Positions 6,269 to 12,685 are shown, counted from the first letter of the stretch. The stretch is DNA of 14,389 nucleotides from Propionibacteriales bacterium (GCA_017882655.1 JADGPB010000018.1:1-14389), one strand, 5' to 3'. A program made the numbers and translations. The notes: generated by a model not told the origin, from the sequence alone.

Positions 6269-6358
6269 ACGACACACCGCTTGTTGGACGTCACATCGGC
6301 TACAGGCGGTGTGACGTCCAACAAGCGGTGTGACGTTGGACAGAAGCGGTGTGACTTC
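6269..6358. repeat. palindromic repeat cluster, copy 2 (between the nuclease-like gene and menG)
   Basis: The left arm 6273-6298 and right arm 6307-6332 form a 26-bp inverted repeat with a single mismatch (6296/6309), extendable to 6269-6336, around the loop GCTACAGG identical to copy 1. Five repeat units are visible: a degenerate one at 6271-6280, one at 6287-6299 (both inverted), then direct units at 6305-6318, 6324-6337 and 6345-6358, with 19- and 21-bp periods. It lies about 110 bp upstream of the AbiEi-like start and about 90 bp upstream of menG, so it could affect either promoter. The arms have co-varied relative to copy 1 (both sides extended to TTGTTGG/CCAACAA), which suggests the palindrome itself is kept. 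Confidence 0.92.
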
Positions 6359-6433
6359 GCTCAGGGATAACCAGTCGAGCACTTCGTGGCCCCCCGCTTC
6401 TGGGCTGCAACGCCAGTTGTCAGTGGCAGGTGC

Positions 6434-6439
6434 CATGCT
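6434..6439 (+). promoter_or_regulatory. possible -10 element for leaderless menG
   Basis: CATGCT is followed by six bases and the GTG at 6446. The same 6-base spacing occurs at two other starts in this window. There is no Shine-Dalgarno sequence at a normal distance. A TTGTCA lies at 6417-6422, too close to be a normal -35, so the promoter call is tentative. Confidence 0.35.
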
Positions 6440-6445
6440 GTCCGG

Positions 6446-7153
6446 GTGCAGACGACGAACCATCGCGCCACGCTCGCCAAGCGACGCGCCGACGTCGCCG
6501 GGATGTTCGACCATCTCGCGACGCGGTACGACCTGATCAACGACGTCGCGTCCCTCGGGATGGACCGGTCCTGGCGCAGATCCGTGCTCCAGGCGGTCGC
6601 CCCGAAGCCGGGCGAGTTCGTGCTCGACCTGGCCGCCGGTACGGGGACGAGCTCGATCCCGTTCGCCGAGGCCGGCGCCAACGTGGTGAGCGTGGACATG
6701 AGTCTCGGCATGCTCTTCGAGGGCCTCAAGCGCAACCCGGAGCTGTCGTTCGTCGCCGGCGACGCGCTGGCGCTGCCGTTCGCCGACGAGGCGTTCGACG
6801 CGGCGACGGTCTCGTTCGGCATGCGCAACGTGCAGGACACCGAAGCCGCGCTCACCGAGCTGCTCCGCGTCGTCAAACCGGGCGGCCGGCTGGTGATCTG
6901 CGAGTTCTCGGCGCCCACCTGGCCACCGTGGCGACGCGTGTACACGACGTACCTCCCGATCGTCGTCCCCGGCGTGGCGAAGCTGGTGTCGCCGAACCCC
7001 GCGGCGTACGACTATCTCGTGGAGTCGATCATCAGCTGGCCCGACCAGAAGGCCCTCGCACGCCTCATGAGCGACTGCGGCTGGGCCGCCGTGGAGCACC
7101 GCAACCTCGTCGGCGGCATCGTCGCTCTCCACCGGGGTCGCCGACCCCTGTGA
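6446..7153 (+). CDS. menG: demethylmenaquinone methyltransferase
   Basis: This UbiE/MenG-family SAM-dependent C-methyltransferase adds the ring methyl group to demethylmenaquinone, the last step of menaquinone synthesis. The 235-residue protein has FDHLATRYDLIND at 21-33 (UbiE signature 1; the usual His after the Ser is Asp here), SAM motif I VLDLAAGTG at 59-67, SVDMS at 82-86 as the acidic end of strand 2, FGMRNV at 124-129, and LLRVVKPGGRLVICEFS at 139-155. The GTG at 6446 is preferred because homology begins near here and a -10-like hexamer stands six bases before it; an ATG 60 bases earlier would add unmatched sequence. It overlaps the nuclease gene by four bases (GTGA). With menA and menE nearby but on separate units, the pathway is only partly clustered. 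No ubiquinone genes were seen, which supports menG over ubiE. Confidence 0.92.
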   Translation: MQTTNHRATLAKRRADVAGMFDHLATRYDLINDVASLGMDRSWRRSVLQAVAPKPGEFVLDLAAGTGTSSIPFAEAGANVVSVDMSLGMLFEGLKRNPELSFVAGDALALPFADEAFDAATVSFGMRNVQDTEAALTELLRVVKPGGRLVICEFSAPTWPPWRRVYTTYLPIVVPGVAKLVSPNPAAYDYLVESIISWPDQKALARLMSDCGWAAVEHRNLVGGIVALHRGRRPL

Positions 7154-8889
7154 ACGATTTCGTCCTCGACGCCTACGCGGCGCGCAGCTGCCCGGTCAAG
7201 ACGCAGAACGCGTTCCTGCCCGGACTCGACCGTCCTGAGCCGGACGAGTCGCTGCAGGAGCTGTTCGCAGGCGGGTCCGCGTTCAAGTCCGACGTGCTGC
7301 GACGGCTCATCGACGGCGCCGAACGGGTGGTCGACTGCCGCGCGCTGCGTGACCAGCCTCATGACGTACAGGCTGCAGCGACACTGGCGGCGATGGCCGA
7401 CGGCGTGCCGGTCATCATCGGCGGGCTGCTGCCACTCGACCGCCACGGCCACCGCTCGGGCCGCGCTGACGTGTGGATCCGGGGCGACGACGCCGAGGAC
7501 GGCGGCCCCGGCTACCACCCGGTGATGGTCAAGCTGCACCGCATGCTCGAGCGGCAAACGCCTGGCCCGGCCCACGAGCCCTTCCCCATCTCGTCCCTCG
7601 GCGAACCGTCCAGGGCGCGCGCCCTCGCCGTATCAGGCAGGGCGCTCCGCCTCGCCAGCCGCGAACCGGACCTTCTCCAGCTCGCCCACTACTGGCGACT
7701 GCTCGGCGCCGCGGGACGGGCCGCCAGCGGCATCCCGTACGGCGGCATCATCGGCTCCGACCAGATCTCCCAGCTCGAGAACGGGCTTGGTGTGGCCTGG
7801 GTACGCCTCGACGCGAAGCAGATCCGCACGTTCTCCCGCACAGCCTCGACCGGCTGGACGAAGCGGAGCGCCCTGGAGCGGTACGACCATGAGCACAACT
7901 TCCGCGTCAAGGTCGCCACGGTCGCCCAGCGGCAGACCGGAAGCCCGGACGATCCCCCGCTCGTCGTGATGCCGATCCGCGTGCGCGAGTGCGACCGTTG
8001 CGTGTGGTGGCAGACCTGCCTGCCCAAGCTGGGTGACGACGACCTCTCGCTGAGGATCGCCAAGTCGCCGCTCGACGTACGCGAGATCGCCGTGCTTCGG
8101 CGGCTCGGCGTGTCGACGCTCACCGACCTGGCCTCGGTCGAGCTCGACGCCCTCCTGCCCAGCTACATCCCGGAGGTCGCTCACCGTCCCGGGGGCGAGG
8201 AGCGGCTGCGGATCGCGGCCCACCGCGCCAAGCTCATGGTCGCGGGCGTCGAGCTGGAGCGACTGTCCGATGACTCGATCGAGGTGCCTCGCGCCGATAT
8301 CGAGATCGACTTCGACATCGAGACCTCGGCCGACGACCACGTCTACCTGTGGGGCTTCCTCGTCACCGACACGCGCACCGAAGAGCCGCCCCGCTACGTC
8401 GCGTTCTCCGAGTTCTCCGAGCTCACCGACTCAGCCGAACGGCGCCTGGCCGACGAGGCGCTCAGCTGGCTGCACCACCTCGTGACGACCTCCGGCGCCT
8501 CAGTACGCGTCTACCACTACTCCCGCTACGAGGTGCTGCGGATCCAGCGACTGGCCGATGCGTTCGGCCGCGACCCGTTCACGTGGGCGAGGCGCTTCGC
8601 CGACGAGGCGTTCTTCGACCTGTTCGAGGTGGTCCGGAGACACTTCTTCGGCACGTACGGGCTCGGGCTCAAGCAGGTCGCCCATGCCGGGTCAGGGTTC
8701 TCGTGGCGCGACGACAACCCTGGCGGGCTCAACAGCCAGTCGTGGTTCGCGGACGCGGTTCACGCCGAGACGGAAGCCGTACGCACGGAGCTCACGCAGC
8801 GGGTGCTCGACTACAACGAGGACGACGTCCGGGCTACGTACGCGCTGCGGCGGTGGCTGCGCGACGGGGCGCCTCACACCGCCGTCTGA
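7150..8889 (+). CDS. TM0106-family RecB-like nuclease with RNase H-like C-terminal domain
   Basis: A 579-residue protein of the COG2251/TM0106 type. An N-terminal RecB/Cas4-like domain has Cys14 (in RSCP), Asp107 (SGRADVWIR) and Lys128 (YHPVMVK). Cys281, Cys284 and Cys290 (CDRCVWWQTC) follow. One N-terminal plus three clustered C-terminal cysteines is the iron-sulfur staple pattern of AddB, Cas4 and Dna2. Around 315-365 there is a helix-hairpin-helix-like stretch. The C-terminal YprB-like RNase H/DEDD exonuclease domain carries DFDIE (387-391), YHYSRYEVLRI (455-465) and DYNEDD (554-559). Where relatives have an acidic residue two before the catalytic Lys, this protein has Met126, so the first nuclease site may be altered. 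The start GTG 7150-7152 overlaps the menG stop; upstream sequence in frame is menG shadow. The biological role in the host is unproven; DNA repair or processing is likely. Confidence 0.85.
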   Translation: MNDFVLDAYAARSCPVKTQNAFLPGLDRPEPDESLQELFAGGSAFKSDVLRRLIDGAERVVDCRALRDQPHDVQAAATLAAMADGVPVIIGGLLPLDRHGHRSGRADVWIRGDDAEDGGPGYHPVMVKLHRMLERQTPGPAHEPFPISSLGEPSRARALAVSGRALRLASREPDLLQLAHYWRLLGAAGRAASGIPYGGIIGSDQISQLENGLGVAWVRLDAKQIRTFSRTASTGWTKRSALERYDHEHNFRVKVATVAQRQTGSPDDPPLVVMPIRVRECDRCVWWQTCLPKLGDDDLSLRIAKSPLDVREIAVLRRLGVSTLTDLASVELDALLPSYIPEVAHRPGGEERLRIAAHRAKLMVAGVELERLSDDSIEVPRADIEIDFDIETSADDHVYLWGFLVTDTRTEEPPRYVAFSEFSELTDSAERRLADEALSWLHHLVTTSGASVRVYHYSRYEVLRIQRLADAFGRDPFTWARRFADEAFFDLFEVVRRHFFGTYGLGLKQVAHAGSGFSWRDDNPGGLNSQSWFADAVHAETEAVRTELTQRVLDYNEDDVRATYALRRWLRDGAPHTAV

Positions 8890-9951
8890 TCACTTCCTCT
8901 TCCGGGGCAGCAGCAGCTGCCGGGCGACTCCGAAGATGCCGAGCGCCCCGAACCCGACGAAGATCACGAAGTCCTTCAATGTGGCCTTGAACAGGTCGAG
9001 CGAGAATGCGCCGCCCACGGCGAACGCGAGCGCTCCGTTGCTCGTTCCGGTCTGGTCGACGTAGAAGAAGTACAGGTACGTCCCGACCGAGGAGATCCAG
9101 GCCAGCAGGATGCCCGCCATCAGCAGCACGACAAGCCCTACCGCTCCCTTGCGCGGCGGGGCTCCGGCGCCCTTGGCGTACAGGAAGATGCCCGCCGCGC
9201 CCATGGCCAGCGCGCCGATCGATGCCACGTAGCCCAGGTGGTAGACGGCTGCGGCCAGGACGCATCCGCCGATCACCGCGATGAGCGCCATGAGAAGCCC
9301 TCGGCCCACGTTCTCGGTCCGCGGCCGAGCTGCACCGAACCCGGGCACCGGGGCACCTGCCATCGTCAGTCCGAGACCGGCGTAAGGGTCCACCGACCCG
9401 TAGGCGGGAGGGGGGCCCTGACTGGGCGGCGGCAGGGGGGTGTGCGCCCCGTAACCCGGCTGCGCGTACGGCCGATAGCTCGTCGGGGGCGGAGGTTCGT
9501 CGTCCGAGTCCGCGTCTGGCAGCGGCCCGTCACCCTGGGGCGGTGCCGTGTACGGCGCCGGCGGGGGCACGTACTCCACGGGAGGCGCCGCGTCGGGCTG
9601 CGGCGCTGCAGCGAGCTCGGGGACCGCGGCGGGCTGCTGCGCCGGCACCATGGCCGGCGGCGGTGATACGAACGGCGGCTGGGGTGCGAACGGATGGGGT
9701 GGCCCGACCTGCTGCGGTGGCACGACCGAGGGCCCCGGCACGGAGGTGATGACGGGCTCCACGGCCGGGAACGCGCGGGCAGGCACAGGCGCATGGATCA
9801 CCGTGTAGGGACTCGCGGGCGAGTGCGCGTCGTCAAAGAGCGATGAAGCATCCGTCGGGTGCGCGGGCGCTGCGTGTCGGCCCGAACCGTACAGGTCAGG
9901 CGCGTCCGGAGCGTTCGGGCCGGCGTTTTGGCCGTGGGTGGGGTCGGTCAC
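8890..9951 (-). CDS. proline-rich membrane protein with four C-terminal spans
   Basis: I do not recognise the family. The 353-residue protein has a Pro/Ala-rich, low-complexity N-terminus of about 210 residues with repeated PPP and QPP runs and an acidic DADSDDE (146-152). About four hydrophobic helices follow, at roughly 217-238, 240-259, 270-295 and 325-345, and the protein ends in LLLPRKRK. No signal peptide is present, so the Pro-rich part should be cytoplasmic with both termini inside. It could be a scaffold or stress/envelope protein; function is unknown. GTG 9949-9951 is chosen because AGAGGA lies 5-10 bases upstream; a longer frame opens 37 codons earlier without a ribosome site. Its stop codon abuts the nuclease stop on the other strand, leaving no room for a separate terminator. 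The Pro-rich part evolves fast and is a poor homology guide. Confidence 0.75.
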   Translation of the reverse strand: MTDPTHGQNAGPNAPDAPDLYGSGRHAAPAHPTDASSLFDDAHSPASPYTVIHAPVPARAFPAVEPVITSVPGPSVVPPQQVGPPHPFAPQPPFVSPPPAMVPAQQPAAVPELAAAPQPDAAPPVEYVPPPAPYTAPPQGDGPLPDADSDDEPPPPTSYRPYAQPGYGAHTPLPPPSQGPPPAYGSVDPYAGLGLTMAGAPVPGFGAARPRTENVGRGLLMALIAVIGGCVLAAAVYHLGYVASIGALAMGAAGIFLYAKGAGAPPRKGAVGLVVLLMAGILLAWISSVGTYLYFFYVDQTGTSNGALAFAVGGAFSLDLFKATLKDFVIFVGFGALGIFGVARQLLLPRKRK

Positions 9952-10084
9952 CGGATTCCTCTCGTCGAGAGCATGGTGCCAGAGACGAGTGTGCATGGGC
10001 CGTATGCCACCCTTGGACGTGAGATCTCTCATTTCACCAGCGCACTCCCGCGCCCGGTGCAAAAGTGTGATCCGTTACGCGGAC

Positions 10085-10091
10085 GAGGAGG
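10085..10091 (+). promoter_or_regulatory. strong ribosome binding site deciding the start at 10097
   Basis: GAGGAGG lies five bases before ATG 10097-10099. It fixes this start over earlier in-frame ATGs (for example 9938), which have no such site and would add a segment unlike the family. The 145-bp gap 9952-10096 is the divergent promoter region for this gene and the Pro-rich protein; I saw no clear -10/-35 pair in it. Confidence 0.8.
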
Positions 10092-10096
10092 TTCGG

Positions 10097-10393
10097 ATGC
10101 TCGGGGTGCTCCTGGGAGTCGTGCTCGCCGGTTCGCTGGTGGCGCTCGCAGACGTCGCGTCGTCGTACGAGTCGGAGCTGCGCAGCTTCACTCGCGCCCA
10201 CTGGATGCGCTCGGTGATGGTTCCTGTGCTGGGTCCGCTGCTGTGGGTCCTGTATGGGCGCCCACGCATCGTGAAGGCCCCGTCGGCGCCGAGCAAGTAC
10301 CTGCTCGAGAACACCGCCACCGATGACAACCCCGCCTACATCGCCTATCTCGACCGCGTGATCAGCGCGCGTCGTCACCAGGCGCAGGACTGA
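10097..10393 (+). CDS. small PLDc_N-type membrane protein
   Basis: A 98-residue two-span protein. Span 1 is at about residues 2-20 and span 2 at about 37-55. Between them is a short charged linker (SSYESELRSFTRAH), followed by the family hallmark VPVLGPLLWVLYGRPR (42-57). This matches the PLDc_N (phospholipase D nuclease N-terminal) membrane domain, which in Actinobacteria commonly occurs alone without any phospholipase domain, so no enzyme activity should be assigned. The hydrophilic C-terminus (about 57-98) is Ala/Asp/Arg-rich and unassigned. It converges with menA, with only 15 bp between stops; that gap contains a short CCTC/GAGG inverted repeat that might serve both strands. A second protein of the same type is encoded at 12438-12683, on the far side of menE-menA. 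Confidence 0.8.
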   Translation: MLGVLLGVVLAGSLVALADVASSYESELRSFTRAHWMRSVMVPVLGPLLWVLYGRPRIVKAPSAPSKYLLENTATDDNPAYIAYLDRVISARRHQAQD

Positions 10394-10408
10394 CCTCGCG
10401 GGGGAGGC

Positions 10409-11284
10409 TCAGCCGATGAGCCACCCGATCGCCACTCCGAACGACAGAAGCAGCTCAGACATCCCCGTCAGCTGAAGAACCCGGATCAGGTCGCGCCCCG
10501 AGGCGCCCTTCATGACCGAGTACGTTCCCAGCGCGAGCACCACCACACCACCGAGCCCGAGCAGCGCCCACCACGACGTGAGAACGGCCAGTACGACGAC
10601 GGCAGCAGCGACCACGAGCGTCATCACGAGGTAGAGCGTGCGGGTCCCCCGGTCGCCCAGCCGCGTCGCGAGCGTCCGTTTGCCGACTTCGCTGTCACCG
10701 GCGATGTCGCGCAGGTTGTTCGCGACCAGCACCTGGCAGGCGACAAGGCCGACCGCGACCGCGGCGACGAACGACGCGGGAGAGACACGATGCGCCTGCA
10801 CGTACGTGGTCCCCATGACGGCAACGAGCCCGAAGAACACGAACACCATCAGCTCGCCCAGCCCCACGTAGCCGTACGGGTGCTTGCCGCCCGTGTAGAA
10901 CCACGCGGCCAGGATCGCGGCCGCGCCGACGATGAGCAGCCACCAGTAGCCCGACAGCCAGACGACGGCCACGCCCGCGACGGCGGCGACCCCGAAGGAC
11001 GCGAAGGCGGCGCTCTTCACCGCACCCGGCGACGCGGCCTCGGAACCTACGAGTCGCATCGGCCCGACGCGTACGGCATCGGTGCCTCGGATCCCGTCCG
11101 AGTAGTCGTTGGCGAAGTTCACACCGATCTGGAGGGCGAGGGCGACGACGAGGCAGAGGACGGCGAGCGTGACGTTGAAACCGTTCGCGAGGAACGCGGC
11201 GCCTGAGCCGGCGACGATGGGTGAGACGGCAGCGGGGAGCGTCCGTGGCCTGGCGCCTTCCAGCCACTGAGAAGCTGTGGCCAC
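10409..11284 (-). CDS. menA: 1,4-dihydroxy-2-naphthoate polyprenyltransferase
   Basis: MenA attaches the polyprenyl side chain to DHNA, giving demethylmenaquinone in the membrane; it is a UbiA-superfamily enzyme. The 291-residue protein has a polytopic hydrophobic pattern consistent with eight or nine helices. The first Asp-rich, Mg-diphosphate-binding motif is NDYSD (59-63) within NFANDYSDGIRGTD. The second is NNLRDIAGDSEVGKRTL (189-205), with Asp193 and Asp197. The start is GTG 11282-11284; a GGGAGG ribosome site sits inside the end of menE, whose TAG overlaps the GTG by one base. The two genes are therefore coupled. MenG, the next enzyme, is encoded about 3.3 kb away on the other strand. 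Confidence 0.95.
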   Translation of the reverse strand: MATASQWLEGARPRTLPAAVSPIVAGSGAAFLANGFNVTLAVLCLVVALALQIGVNFANDYSDGIRGTDAVRVGPMRLVGSEAASPGAVKSAAFASFGVAAVAGVAVVWLSGYWWLLIVGAAAILAAWFYTGGKHPYGYVGLGELMVFVFFGLVAVMGTTYVQAHRVSPASFVAAVAVGLVACQVLVANNLRDIAGDSEVGKRTLATRLGDRGTRTLYLVMTLVVAAAVVVLAVLTSWWALLGLGGVVVLALGTYSVMKGASGRDLIRVLQLTGMSELLLSFGVAIGWLIG

Positions 11285-12384
11285 TAGGCCTCCCAGCCCG
11301 AGGCGATCGCCCGACGGTCGATCTTGCCGCTGCTCGTACGGGGGAAGGCATCCACGAGACGCAGGTCCCGGGGCAGGGCGGCTCGTTCGACGCGCCCGTC
11401 GAGGCGCTCACGCAGCGAGGACAGTGAGAGGTCGTGAGTGGTCACGGCGACGATCCTGGCACCCCACTGCAGATCTGGCACACCGAGAACGACGACCTTC
11501 TCCACCCCTAGGGCCCTGTCGACGATCCGCTGGAGCTGTGCGATGTCGACATTGACCCCGCCGGAGATGACGACGTCGTCGATCCGGCCGCGCACCTCGA
11601 GCCGCCCTCCGACCCAGGCCCCACGGTCGGAGGTGAAGAAGGTCCGCCTTTCGAGCACCGCCGCGGTTGCTTCAGGATCGAACCGGTAGCCCGAGAACGT
11701 CGTGGGGCCGCTGAGCGAGATGCGTCCATCGTCGTCCAGGCCGATGTGGACGCCATCGAGCGGCAACCCGTCGTACACCACTCCCCCGCAGGTCTCGGTC
11801 ATGCCGTAGGTGGTGACGACGTGGATCCCGGCCTGCTCCGCGCGCTCCAGCTCCGCCCGGTCAGCGGCGGCACCGCCGAGGAGGACGGTGTAGCGGCGCA
11901 GCGTGGTACGGGTCTCCGCCCGGCGACGTGCCTTGTACAGCTGGGTCGGGACCAGCGAGATGTACGCGGGGGCGTCCGGCAAGGCCACGTCCGCCAGGCC
12001 GGTGAGCTGCTGGTCCACGGTGACCGCTTGGTAGCCCGACAGATACGCACGGACGTGCACCATGAGACCCGCCACGTGATGGGGAGCCAGCGAGCACACC
12101 CAAGACCCCGGCCCTCCCAGCCGCTTGTGGGCCGCCATCGCCGCCGCGACGAGCGCCGACCGCGTCAGGACCACCGCCCGAGCATGGCCCGTCGACCCGG
12201 ACGTGGGGATCACCACGGCGACGTCCGGCTCCTCGACGGGTTGGTCGGGCTTCACGACCTCGACCCATCGTGCGGCCTCCGTCGGGCTGTCGGGCAGCGG
12301 GGTGAACGGACCCGCGGTGCCCTCGAGCACAGCCCTCACCGCGTCGGGCACCCGGTCAGAGGCGACGAGGCGGAGGTCGGTCAC
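11284..12384 (-). CDS. menE: o-succinylbenzoate-CoA ligase (short form)
   Basis: MenE activates o-succinylbenzoate with ATP and CoA in menaquinone synthesis. It is an ANL-superfamily adenylate-forming enzyme of 366 residues, shorter than the ~450-490 of Gram-positive model MenE but usual for actinobacterial forms lacking part of the N-terminal subdomain. The phosphate loop TSGSTGHARAV (61-71) has Arg69 for the usual Lys. YGMTETCGG (193-201), SDRGAW (252-257), GRIDD (266-270) and the C-terminal catalytic Lys in SSGKIDRR (about 354) follow. The GTG at 12382-12384 is supported by a TAGGAT hexamer six bases upstream, implying a leaderless mRNA. The next gene, menA, is coupled. A general acyl-CoA ligase is possible by domain alone, but menA linkage makes MenE much more likely. 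Confidence 0.93.
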   Translation of the reverse strand: MTDLRLVASDRVPDAVRAVLEGTAGPFTPLPDSPTEAARWVEVVKPDQPVEEPDVAVVIPTSGSTGHARAVVLTRSALVAAAMAAHKRLGGPGSWVCSLAPHHVAGLMVHVRAYLSGYQAVTVDQQLTGLADVALPDAPAYISLVPTQLYKARRRAETRTTLRRYTVLLGGAAADRAELERAEQAGIHVVTTYGMTETCGGVVYDGLPLDGVHIGLDDDGRISLSGPTTFSGYRFDPEATAAVLERRTFFTSDRGAWVGGRLEVRGRIDDVVISGGVNVDIAQLQRIVDRALGVEKVVVLGVPDLQWGARIVAVTTHDLSLSSLRERLDGRVERAALPRDLRLVDAFPRTSSGKIDRRAIASGWEA

Positions 12385-12390
12385 AGCCCG

Positions 12391-12396
12391 ATCCTA
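12391..12396 (-). promoter_or_regulatory. -10 element of leaderless menE promoter
   Basis: On the minus strand TAGGAT fits the TANNNT -10 consensus and is followed by six bases (CGGGCT) and the GTG at 12384. This places the transcription start at or beside the first base of the start codon. No Shine-Dalgarno sequence precedes the GTG. The -35 region is not clear. Confidence 0.55.
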
Positions 12397-12425
12397 AGCC
12401 TGTGAGAACGCCCCCGCCTGGCACC

Positions 12426-12431
12426 TAGACT
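12426..12431 (+). promoter_or_regulatory. -10 element of leaderless promoter for the gene at 12438
   Basis: TAGACT matches TANNNT and is followed by six bases (GACCAC) and ATG 12438. There is no ribosome site, so the transcript is probably leaderless. This promoter and the menE promoter share a 53-bp divergent gap (12385-12437), so their upstream elements must overlap. Confidence 0.6.
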
Positions 12432-12437
12432 GACCAC

Positions 12438-12683
12438 ATGGGACGTGTGGTGTTCCTGGTCGTTGTGATCGGGCTGGGCGTGTACGCGTTCGTCGCTGCA
12501 CTGCAGGCTGACGCCACCCGGATCCGGGTTATGCCACGCTGGCTGTGGGTCGCCGTGGTCGTCGCCATCCCCGTCATCGGTCCCCTCGCTTGGTTGCTGA
12601 CCGGACAGTCGAGCCAGGCGGCCATCGACGACGAAGGGCCGCTGGGCCCTGAGGACGACCCCGATTTCCTGCGCCGCCTCTAG
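12438..12683 (+). CDS. small PLDc_N-type membrane protein
   Basis: An 81-residue two-span protein, paralogous in type to the one at 10097-10393. Span 1 is at about 3-21 (VVFLVVVIGLGVYAFVAAL). The linker QADATRIRVMPRWL precedes span 2 (about 35-54), which carries IPVIGPLAWLLTG at 44-56, the PLDc_N hallmark. An acidic tail (DDEGPLGPEDDPDFL) ends the protein. The short 81-residue length is normal for stand-alone actinobacterial members, and no enzymatic role is implied. It is transcribed divergently from menE. No partner gene follows on the same strand until marR at 12838, with a possible terminator between. Confidence 0.8.
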   Translation: MGRVVFLVVVIGLGVYAFVAALQADATRIRVMPRWLWVAVVVAIPVIGPLAWLLTGQSSQAAIDDEGPLGPEDDPDFLRRL

Positions 12684-12685
12684 CG

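Noticed and set aside
6159..6275. N-terminal extension of the AbiEi-like protein
   Set aside because: It would start inside the palindromic hairpin and adds residues unlike the winged-helix family; the ATG at 6158 directly precedes the conserved domain.
5050..6358. CRISPR array
   Set aside because: The repeat units are 12-14 bp, mixed in orientation, and separated by only 5-8 bp with no unique spacers; no cas gene is nearby despite the Cas4-like fold of the nuclease.
5050..6358. Classical insertion sequence with terminal inverted repeats
   Set aside because: The two clusters are in direct, not inverted, orientation relative to each other, the enclosed protein is not a recognisable transposase, and I saw no target-site duplication.
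6417..6439. A complete -35/-10 promoter TTGTCA...CATGCT for menG
   Set aside because: The spacer is only about 11 bp, too short for a standard sigma-70-type promoter, so only the -10-like hexamer is kept as tentative.
6430..7149. Upstream extension of the nuclease open frame by 240 codons
   Set aside because: This part overlaps menG in another frame and is Arg-rich without domain matches; the GTG at 7150 with the GTGA overlap is the natural start.
7150..8889. Defence-system nuclease
   Set aside because: The TM0106-type nuclease is widespread next to housekeeping genes and is coupled to menG; nothing nearby looks like a partner ATPase, methylase or restriction subunit.
10097..10393. Phospholipase D or nuclease activity for the PLDc_N-type proteins
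   Set aside because: Only the two-span N-terminal membrane domain is present; no HKD catalytic motif occurs in either protein.
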